64,000 nucleotides of DNA from Thermoplasmata archaeon (GTDB taxonomy: Archaea > Thermoplasmatota > Thermoplasmata > Lutacidiplasmatales > UBA184): positions 1 through 64,000 of the forward strand of contig DAHUZP010000026.1 in NCBI GenBank assembly GCA_027306505.1, written 5' to 3'. Positions 27,401-33,493 of this stretch are shown in pieces; position 1 is the stretch's first letter, and the number at the start of each line of letters is the position of its first letter. The notes under the pieces were generated by a model. That model saw nothing but the letters and a program-made list of their open reading frames with translations. It did not search any database and was not told the origin of the DNA. The position numbers and the translations under genes were made by a program.

Positions 27401-28109
27401 GGTTCCAGAGCGCCTGGCCCGTCGCGAGGTCCCAGGCGTAGACGCGACCGGAGAGGCCTGCCGCGTACACCTCGCCAGAGATCACACCTCCGACGTCCCC
27501 TCCGATCACGGACGGCCCCGCGACGAGGGGTTCGCGCACGCTCGCGTTCCAGAGCGGGAGGAGCGTGTCCTCTCCGAAGGCCAGGATCGAGCCGTTCCGA
27601 AGGGCGACCACGACCGGGCCGCCCGGGGCCACCGCGATCCCCGTCAGGTTCGCGGCCGAGGGGCCCAGGACCTTCGAGGCCATCGTCGCGGGGGGCCCGG
27701 AGGGCAGCGGGAACTCGGGGGCGAGCCCGGTCGAGCTACCATTCTGGCTCGCCGGTCCTCGAGGCGTGTCCCACCCGGCGAGGGGGAGGGGGCTGGGGGG
27801 GGTGAGGGCCGGTGAGGACGAGGTCGCGGGGGTGTTCGTCCGGACCTGGATGGGTGGTCCCATCGGGGAGGCAAGGGTCACCGAGGGGAGCGACAGGGCG
27901 GAGGCGCGGTGGGGAGGGAGCGCCACGGCCGCCGTGCCGGAGGCCGAGGGTGCGAGGGCGCCGGGAAGCAAGAGCAGGACCGGCAGGAGGAGGAGCAGAG
28001 CGGCAAGGGCCCTGGGGGTAGGCCGGGTCGATGCGGACCGCGATAGGGCAGGGTGCTCTCCCCGAGCGTCGAACGGCCCGCTGGCCCCCTCCGGAGTCGT
28101 CCAGTCCAC
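24468..28109 (-). CDS. Giant surface protein: PQQ-like propeller, PKD and FnIII-like domains, charged cytoplasmic tail
   Basis: The product is about 1213 residues. No ATG is available near the signal peptide (ALAALLLLLPVLLLLPGALA); an in-frame GTG at 28109 is my chosen start, with limited certainty. The track start at 28604 would run through the divergent SoxA gene. After a Ser/Pro-rich linker comes a PQQ_2-like propeller (residues ~120-470: GRVYAWDLATGQALWNLPLG, GPLYAWNLSLGALLWK). PKD-like domains follow (FDFTTSPSGGAPGVTYSVSW), then fibronectin-like ones. A membrane helix near residue 990 leads into a ~200-residue tail with long Glu and Arg/Ser/Pro tracts. It is probably a surface sensor or adhesin. 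Confidence 0.75.
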   Translation of the reverse strand: MDWTTPEGASGPFDARGEHPALSRSASTRPTPRALAALLLLLPVLLLLPGALAPSASGTAAVALPPHRASALSLPSVTLASPMGPPIQVRTNTPATSSSPALTPPSPLPLAGWDTPRGPASQNGSSTGLAPEFPLPSGPPATMASKVLGPSAANLTGIAVAPGGPVVVALRNGSILAFGEDTLLPLWNASVREPLVAGPSVIGGDVGGVISGEVYAAGLSGRVYAWDLATGQALWNLPLGSPDLGAAPLPYGGNLYVLTQQYLSILNATNGALELQTQNYSADPTHAPAEGAGELYAQAVGGVDTLTPFGGLAGLTPDTVSSRGATLWADGRFSVAASDGVLTSGVPGNPTLWAQSSGAQTLLPPAASNGRVFATDGVGPLYAWNLSLGALLWKTTFYATGPPTVVGDQVFLGANITGSGAGIADLNASSGQLLWFEPLPKAVNSSLAIADGVLYTMDQSGNLTALGSPPLGAIAISNRTEAQVGGPFDFTTSPSGGAPGVTYSVSWTFSDGTTGSGTSVVHAFPAQGPAWAVATVTDSEGSVAVSAPVTVSVLPLLSANFRVGPLSGTAPLLVGANATVSGGSGTIVSMALEVQGMEPGWYQLSSPSLSLVLSRSGKDNLTLWVNDSAGDVFRSTPREVTVLPAAFPPPAVSLLAPSPGTVEAYWTASPGPGFIAWTVALSIDGGTFQGETPLGLAANVTSYQVTGTSMNSLVEVAVTEVTAYGNFTGVASITTPLVAPTLGASPSGLPGQVLLAWTLGAPIDHFGNWWVNETLPGATSTTSLNLSSLHTYAPSFSGPYNLTAPPVPALATTSYVLTVATTDGSRVSSPSIDFTPLYSPPLLQATGGALTIHVAWNDLTVAQSLPDFQEVRICFASSSGALPMGPWSCPRTFTSQVGSVDLSVPSATSYEVNATVVASNGFAVPSATATVQVLPAATATVWYATPLAGAPFWSWLLWVLTLIGLLLVGTKLLRERRSIPPYSNEVLPWDPEGSDLEPRARPKDPDTLLVTKIHRHRASHTHRHALPEGTRTKGGADEVDQEEEEEEDEVRPKRSSEPGKGPSAGHASGPRAERGSSRSGEEDLEEGRTGTRSADRPVRLDTVGESSDVVEGPDHESALERMPVVLRHRDPKGGEESDGAPERPSPATRTSLLRRPRPSPSRPGEGQDDDEDEEEERGTRSKGPEPATPSRATLPPRRPAPSRPKPEDDEPTL

Positions 28110-28220
28110 GCAAGCTCGAGGAAAGCACCCCTTCAAAGCGCTTGGCTTGGAGTCGAACGGTTCCCTCTCGGCACGACGAAGCCCTTTTCCTCCCTCCCGG
28201 GACGGGGGTCCAGGCCAAGC

Positions 28221-30062
28221 ATGCCCCCAGCGCCGCCCCCGCTCCCCCCTCCGGTGCGCTTCACCTTCGATGGGCTCTACACCTCCGCCCTCCCCGAGGA
28301 GACCCTGCTCCAGGCGCTCTCTCGGCGGCGAGTCCCGGTGCTCACGCGGTCCATCAAGTACCACCGGCCGAGGGGGCCCCTCTGCGGAACCGGGCAGTGC
28401 GCCGGTTGCCTCGTTCGGGTGAACGGCGTCCCCAACGTACGGGCCTGCCGTACCCACCCCAAGGAAGGGGACCGTGTGCACACCGAGAACGCCTGGCCAT
28501 CGGTCCGGCTCGATCTCTTCGGAGCCTTGGACCGGCTCTTCCCCCGTCACATGGACACGATGCACGGCTTCCGGCGACCCCTCTTCCTCCGCCCGCTCTA
28601 CCATCGGGTGGTACGCCGCCTCGCAGGGACCGGCCGCCTTCCCGACCCCTCCCTGGAGATGGGGGGCGCCTCCCTGTCCGTCTCCGCCGGTGAGGCTTCC
28701 GAGGCGCCCTCGCCGGGACCGGCCGTCACCTGTGACGTGCTCGTCGTCGGCGGAGGGGCGAGCGGGGCCCGGGCCGCGCGCCAGCTCGTGGAAGCCCCCC
28801 GGTCGCCCGCGGTCGTGGTGTTGGAGAGGTCGGAGGACTCCCCGCTGGACGCCGGTCCCCTTCCCCCGAACCTCCGGCTGGACCTTCGGACCTCCCTCTC
28901 CTTCCTACCGCCACCCGTCCCAGGGACGAGGGGCTTCGTGGGCCTTGCCAGCCGGGAGGATGGGGGGGCCCTCGAGGTCCGCGCGCGCTCCGTGCTCCTC
29001 ACGACGGGGGCCTACGACGCCTTCTTGCTCTTCGCCGGCAACGACCGGCCCGGCGTCCTCACCGGGGACGGGGCGCTCGCGCTTCGGCGGGCCGGAGGGG
29101 CACCGTCCTTCCGACGGGCGGTGCTCTTCGGCGCGGGGGCCCGGGCCCGCTCGCTCCTCGCTTCGATGCCCGGGAGCTTCGGGGCAATCGTCGCCCCGGG
29201 CCCGCTCGAGCCGGCGACCGCCGACCTGGCCGACAAGGAGGGAGTGAAGGCGTACCCGGACCACCTTCTGCTCTCCGCCCGAGGGAGCCGGAACGTCCGC
29301 AGCGTGCTGCTCCGCGACCGACGCAGCGGCTCCCGTACCTCGCTCCGCGCGGACGGCGTGGTACTCGCCCACCGACGGGTCCCCCACGTCCCCCTCTACT
29401 TCCAGGCCGGCGCCCGGATGACCTGGAGGGGCGCCACCGGCGCGTACTACCCGGAGCTGGACGAGCGCGGTCGGACCAGCGTCGAGGGCCTCTTTGCGGC
29501 GGGAGAAGGAGCTGGGTTCGTAGGGGAGGCCGCCTCAAATGCGAGCGTCGACCGCGCCGTCCGAGGGATCCTAGGGCCCTCGGAGCCGGGCGCGACGGGC
29601 GCCTCCGCCCTGCCGGGCCGGGTGGAGGACTCGGCGAACGAGCTCCTTCCGTACTACCGGGAGCTCCTGCGGCAGCCCTGGCTCGGCAAGCGCGTCGTCT
29701 GTCCCTGCGAGGACGTGGTCGCCGACGAGTTGGACGAAGCGGTGCACGAGGGGTTCACGGGCACCGAGGTGATCAAGCGCTACACCGGGGCTGGCACGGG
29801 CATCTGCCAGGGCCGCTACTGCCTGCCGGACGTGGTGCTCCTCCTCTCGATCCTCGAGGGCCGTCCTCCCTCCCAGGTCGGGTTCATCACCCAGCGTCCG
29901 CCGGCCTGGCCGGTCCCGCTCGCGGACCTCGCACGTCTTCCGACGGACCCGCGCCTCGCTCCGGCCGTAACGGGGAAGCCCTCCCCCTCCCCCTCGACCG
30001 GGGCCTCCCAGGGAGCTCCCGCTGCGGCCGGCGCGGGGGGGTCCCCAGCCTCTTCGGGGTGA
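28221..30062 (+). CDS. Sarcosine-oxidase-like alpha subunit (SoxA/HcnAB-type, 2Fe-2S + FAD)
   Basis: The start is ATG 28221 (613 residues). The N-terminal ferredoxin domain carries CGTGQCAGCLVRV and a later RACRT cysteine, a [2Fe-2S] site. A nucleotide-binding motif VLVVGGGASGARAA lies near residue 180. The C-terminal BFD-like cluster shows CPCED and GTGICQGRYC. This domain order is found in the alpha subunits of heteromeric sarcosine oxidase, octopine/nopaline oxidase, hydrogen cyanide synthase and archaeal proline dehydrogenase. The FAD/NAD domain is shorter than in typical SoxA. It couples to the beta subunit downstream; the amine substrate is not determined. Confidence 0.8.
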   Translation: MPPAPPPLPPPVRFTFDGLYTSALPEETLLQALSRRRVPVLTRSIKYHRPRGPLCGTGQCAGCLVRVNGVPNVRACRTHPKEGDRVHTENAWPSVRLDLFGALDRLFPRHMDTMHGFRRPLFLRPLYHRVVRRLAGTGRLPDPSLEMGGASLSVSAGEASEAPSPGPAVTCDVLVVGGGASGARAARQLVEAPRSPAVVVLERSEDSPLDAGPLPPNLRLDLRTSLSFLPPPVPGTRGFVGLASREDGGALEVRARSVLLTTGAYDAFLLFAGNDRPGVLTGDGALALRRAGGAPSFRRAVLFGAGARARSLLASMPGSFGAIVAPGPLEPATADLADKEGVKAYPDHLLLSARGSRNVRSVLLRDRRSGSRTSLRADGVVLAHRRVPHVPLYFQAGARMTWRGATGAYYPELDERGRTSVEGLFAAGEGAGFVGEAASNASVDRAVRGILGPSEPGATGASALPGRVEDSANELLPYYRELLRQPWLGKRVVCPCEDVVADELDEAVHEGFTGTEVIKRYTGAGTGICQGRYCLPDVVLLLSILEGRPPSQVGFITQRPPAWPVPLADLARLPTDPRLAPAVTGKPSPSPSTGASQGAPAAAGAGGSPASSG

Positions 30063-31243
30063 GCTCTCGCATGTCTCCCGGACCCCTCAGGAAGGACTAC
30101 GATCTGGTCATCGTCGGGGCGGGCGTTCTCGGGCTCTTCACCGCGCATCACCTCGCCCAGAAGATGGACCCCCGGAGGATCCTGGTCGTGGACCGGGGGT
30201 TCCTCTCCTATGGGGCCTCCGGCCGGAACGGGGGAGGGGTGCGACAGCAGTGGGAGACCCTACCCACCGTGCGGCTCGCCAAGGAGTCCGTCGCGGCCTA
30301 CCGGCGCTTCCCCGTGGAGTTCGGCTTCAACCCCTGGTTCCGGCAGGGCGGCTACCTCTTCCTCGCCTTCTCCACCCAGGAGGAGGAGGCGCTCCGGCGC
30401 GTCCACGCCACGGTCCGTCAGGAGGGGCTGCCCATCGAGTGGCTCTCGGTCCCGGAGGTCCTTCAGGAGGTCCCCGCCCTGGACCCGGAGCGGCTCGTCG
30501 GCGGCTCGTGCCTCCGCTCGGACGGGGTCATCTTCCCGTTCCCGGTGCTCTGGGGGCTCTACCGGTCGCTCCGTCGTGCGGGGGTGGAGGTCTTGACCCG
30601 GACCGAGGTGGTGGGCATCGACCGCGCCGGAGGGCGCGTGAGCGGGGTACGCACCTCCGCCGGGGCCGTCCAAGTACGCAGCGTGGTGAACGCCGCCGGC
30701 GGCTGGTCACGGGACATCTCCGCTCTCGCCGGCCTCTCCACGGTGAACGCTCCGACCCGCCACGAGATCATGGCGACGGAGCCGCTCAAGGCGTTCCTCG
30801 GACCGATGATCGTGACGCTCCGCAAGGGGCTCTACTTCTCCCAGTCCATGCGTGGCGAGGTGATCGGGGGGATCAACCTCCCCCATCCGAAGGGAGGAGC
30901 GGGCTCCATGCCCTCCTCCCTCGAGTTCCTGAGGGAGTATGCTCGGGAGCTGACCACGCTGGTCCCCCGTCTCTCCTCGGTGCGCGTGCTGCGCTCCTGG
31001 GCCGGCTTCTACGACGATACCCCCGACGGCCTCCCGATCATCGGCGAGGACCCGCGTCTGCACGGCTTCGTGCACGCGAACGGCTTCGGGGGTCACGGCT
31101 TCATGCTCGCCCCGGCGGCCGGTCCGCGCGTCGCCCGTACGGTCCTCGGGGAGAGGACGGACCTCGATCCCGCCCTCTTCTCTCCTTCCCGCTTCCTCAC
31201 CGAGGGCGGGCCCCGGACCGTGGAAGGCATCCAGTTGGGCTGA
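30059..31243 (+). CDS. Sarcosine-oxidase-like beta subunit (FAD-dependent amine oxidoreductase)
   Basis: The 394-residue DAO-family flavoprotein has an N-terminal dinucleotide-binding motif DLVIVGAGVLGLFTAHHLA, the ASGRNGGGVRQQW loop typical of SoxB near the flavin, and the C-terminal motif SWAGFYDDTPDGLPIIG. A GTG at 30059 overlaps the alpha-subunit stop (GTGA), so I use it; ATG 30071 is the alternative. With the alpha subunit it probably oxidises a secondary amine such as sarcosine, proline or an opine and passes electrons through the iron-sulphur centres. Confidence 0.85.
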   Translation: MSSRMSPGPLRKDYDLVIVGAGVLGLFTAHHLAQKMDPRRILVVDRGFLSYGASGRNGGGVRQQWETLPTVRLAKESVAAYRRFPVEFGFNPWFRQGGYLFLAFSTQEEEALRRVHATVRQEGLPIEWLSVPEVLQEVPALDPERLVGGSCLRSDGVIFPFPVLWGLYRSLRRAGVEVLTRTEVVGIDRAGGRVSGVRTSAGAVQVRSVVNAAGGWSRDISALAGLSTVNAPTRHEIMATEPLKAFLGPMIVTLRKGLYFSQSMRGEVIGGINLPHPKGGAGSMPSSLEFLREYARELTTLVPRLSSVRVLRSWAGFYDDTPDGLPIIGEDPRLHGFVHANGFGGHGFMLAPAAGPRVARTVLGERTDLDPALFSPSRFLTEGGPRTVEGIQLG

Positions 31244-31265
31244 CCTGAACAGGAAGGGGGCGTTC

Positions 31266-31616
31266 CTAGGCCGCCCGCGAAGAGGAGCGGCGTCCGCTGG
31301 GTGGGTCCTCCACGTTCCCGAACGCCTTGGCCCAGGACTCCACGAGGGCTTCCCGTCGCTCGGCCGCAAGGTCGCGCCTTCCGTCGGCCCGGCCGAAGAG
31401 CGGGTCACGGGTGTCGCGGACGTAGCGCAGGAAACCCTCCGGGTCGTGGGAAGCCTGCTCGAAGCCCCATAGGGTGAGCTCGCGCATGAGCGAGGAGCGA
31501 CCGCGCAGTCCCAGCCGTCGACGGGTCCCCGGGTGCAGCCCCGAGCGCGCCGCGCGCCAGGCCTGGGACAAGCTTCGGTGGTCCTTCGTCGAGAGTACCA
31601 TCATCACCATCGGCAT
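31266..31616 (-). CDS. Uncharacterised small protein, family A copy 1
   Basis: The 116-residue protein (start ATG 31616, with an AATTTTAAGC box about 35 nt upstream) is a paralog of the gene at 55266-55604. Both begin MPxVM, and both share RGRSSLxRE, a GFExASxxPExFLRxVRD block, DPLFGR, and ERREx3W near the end. The RGRSSL...GFE helix could be DNA- or RNA-binding, but I recognise no known domain. The C-terminus is Ser/Arg-rich. The function is unknown. Confidence 0.7.
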   Translation of the reverse strand: MPMVMMVLSTKDHRSLSQAWRAARSGLHPGTRRRLGLRGRSSLMRELTLWGFEQASHDPEGFLRYVRDTRDPLFGRADGRRDLAAERREALVESWAKAFGNVEDPPSGRRSSSRAA

Positions 31617-31760
31617 GAGCGTTCGAAGGAGGCGTGAGAAGAGGAGCTTAAAATTCGTTTGGTCGCCCCATACATCCACGATAAGGGCCGGTTTCCGAAG
31701 GGGCGTGGCCACTTCGCTCCCACCGGGGGGTCCTCCTCCGTAGCCCGGGGGGTCCCGCGG

Positions 31761-32297
31761 TCAAGCGAGCGCGGGTCCCAGCGGGAAGCGGGCGAGCGTG
31801 GTGTGGCGCGCTCCCTCCGAGGTGAGCAGGCTCGACTTGAGCTCGACGGAACGGACCCAACCGGAGGCGAAGACGGTCTTCTCATGCCGCTCGATCAGTC
31901 CCCGGAACGTCGCGGTGGGGGACCCCGGGCGGATCCGTCGTACGGTGACGTGGGCCGTGAAGGGGCGGTCCTCGACCGGGAAGCCCAAGCCCGCGAGGCC
32001 CCCTTCGGTGCGACGCGCGAGGTCGGCGAGGGGGGCGGCCCCCTCCGAGACCCCGACCCAGAGGACCCTCGGTCGCGCAGAGGAGGGGAAGGCCCCCAGG
32101 CCCCGGAGGGTGACGGGGAAGGCGGAGGCTCCGTGCAGCGCGCGTTCCAGGGTCCGTCCGATCTCCCCGACGCGGTCGTCGGGGACCTCCCCCAGGAACT
32201 TCAACGTGAGATGCGGAGGGGGGGTGGGGGACTCATGGGACGGTCCGAGGCCGGGGACGTGGAAGGTCGGAACGTCCACCGACACGAAGAGCCGCAG
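31761..32297 (-). CDS. thpR: RNA 2',3'-cyclic phosphodiesterase (ThpR/LigT, 2H family)
   Basis: The two HxT catalytic motifs of the 2H phosphoesterase superfamily are present: PHLTLKFLGEV and FTAHVTVRRI, about 85 residues apart. The length (~178 residues) is normal. The canonical start RLFVSVDVP is preceded only by a CTG (32297), which lies within a few bases of the DNA methyltransferase stop, so I take CTG as the likely start, with uncertainty. The enzyme opens 2',3'-cyclic phosphates on RNA. Being last in the HerA-methyltransferase operon may mean shared regulation or a role in that system. Confidence 0.8.
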   Translation of the reverse strand: MRLFVSVDVPTFHVPGLGPSHESPTPPPHLTLKFLGEVPDDRVGEIGRTLERALHGASAFPVTLRGLGAFPSSARPRVLWVGVSEGAAPLADLARRTEGGLAGLGFPVEDRPFTAHVTVRRIRPGSPTATFRGLIERHEKTVFASGWVRSVELKSSLLTSEGARHTTLARFPLGPALA

Positions 32298-32299
32298 GG

Positions 32300-33493
32300 C
32301 TACCCCTCCCGACGGGCGCCCTCGAGGGCCGTGAGGGTGGGGGTGCCGAACCGGGCGTGGGCCCGCTCGAGCCGGGCTCGCGCGACACGCAGCGCGACGG
32401 GGGAGGCGTCGATCCCGATCCATCGCCGGTGCAGCTCGTGCGCGGCGAGCAGGGTGGTGCCCGAGCCGCAGAACGCGTCCAGCACCAGGCTCCCGGGGTC
32501 CGAGGACGCAGCGATCACGGTCCGCAGCAGCTCCAGGTTCTTCTCCGTGGGATAGGAGGGATAGGGGGGGTCCTTGAACTCCCAGATGTCCTGGCGCTTC
32601 TTCCCACGGGGCACCTTCTCCTCAGCGTAGATCCGCAGCCGAGGGTTGCCGCGCTCCGACCACTCGATCCTTCCCTCCCCGTCCAGCCGCGTCAGCGTCG
32701 AGGGGTCGTACCTCCAGTGCCGGCCCTCCGGGGGCGGGAGGCCTTTCCACGACCGTCCGGTGGGGCCGTCGCGGGTCACCCCCGGGGCGTGCAGCGGGTT
32801 CGTGGTGTACCGGCGTCCCTGGGGGTCCAGGAGAGGAAAGAGGCGCTCGACGTCCTCCGGAGGAAGGCGTTCACGCGACTCGTTCCAGATCCGATCGGCG
32901 GTCTTCGAGTAGAACAGGAGGACGTCCTTCACGTTCCCGTAGGCCGCTCTTCGGAAGTTCTTCGGATTGCACTTGACGCGGGCGATCTCGTTGATGAACC
33001 GGTCCTCGCCGAAGACCTCATCCAGGAGGAGCCGGACGCGGTGACCCACCTTGCAATCGATGTGTACGTAGATCGAACCGCGGTCGGAGAGCAGTCCCCG
33101 GAGCTCCTTCAACCTCGAGCGAAGGAAGGCGAGGAACGGGTCACCGCGCAGGGTGTCCAGGTAGGCGACCTCGGAGGACCCCCGGCCCACCTGGAACGCC
33201 CTCCCGGTGGAGAAGGGGGGGTCGATGTAGACCAGGTCCACCTTCCCGCGGATGGCGGGGTCCGCCTTCAGCCGGAGGAGCCACTCCAGGTTGTCCCCCT
33301 CGAGCAGGAGCCCTTCCGGGCGCTTCCTCTCCGTCCCTCCCGGCGGGGGGGCTCCCGAGGAGGGGGAGGAGGAGGCGGCCGAGGGCGCTCGACCCCTCCG
33401 GGACCGACGGTCGACCCCGGCGAGGGAGGGCCCCGCCCCCGGGAACGTCGGGGCCGCCTCCATCGAGGGGGGACCGCTCACGTCGACCGCCAC
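32300..33493 (-). CDS. Site-specific DNA methyltransferase (beta-class, DPPF/DPPY)
   Basis: The 397-residue product has catalytic motif IV as VDLVYIDPPFSTGRAF (near residue 90) and the SAM-binding motif as LDAFCGSGTTLLAAH (near 345). The order IV before I marks a beta-class amino-methyltransferase (N6-adenine or N4-cytosine), as in type III Mod proteins. The first ~55 residues are a Pro/Ser/Arg linker. The GTG start at 33493 overlaps the end of the HerA gene by 16 bp; ATG 33463 is an alternative. No classical restriction gene is adjacent. The HerA-like neighbour with a putative nuclease domain could fill that place. Confidence 0.85.
   Translation of the reverse strand: MAVDVSGPPSMEAAPTFPGAGPSLAGVDRRSRRGRAPSAASSSPSSGAPPPGGTERKRPEGLLLEGDNLEWLLRLKADPAIRGKVDLVYIDPPFSTGRAFQVGRGSSEVAYLDTLRGDPFLAFLRSRLKELRGLLSDRGSIYVHIDCKVGHRVRLLLDEVFGEDRFINEIARVKCNPKNFRRAAYGNVKDVLLFYSKTADRIWNESRERLPPEDVERLFPLLDPQGRRYTTNPLHAPGVTRDGPTGRSWKGLPPPEGRHWRYDPSTLTRLDGEGRIEWSERGNPRLRIYAEEKVPRGKKRQDIWEFKDPPYPSYPTEKNLELLRTVIAASSDPGSLVLDAFCGSGTTLLAAHELHRRWIGIDASPVALRVARARLERAHARFGTPTLTALEGARREG

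Noticed and set aside
28110-28604. N-terminal extension of the giant PQQ protein to 28604
   Set aside because: It overlaps the start of the divergent SoxA gene and precedes the signal peptide with low-complexity sequence.
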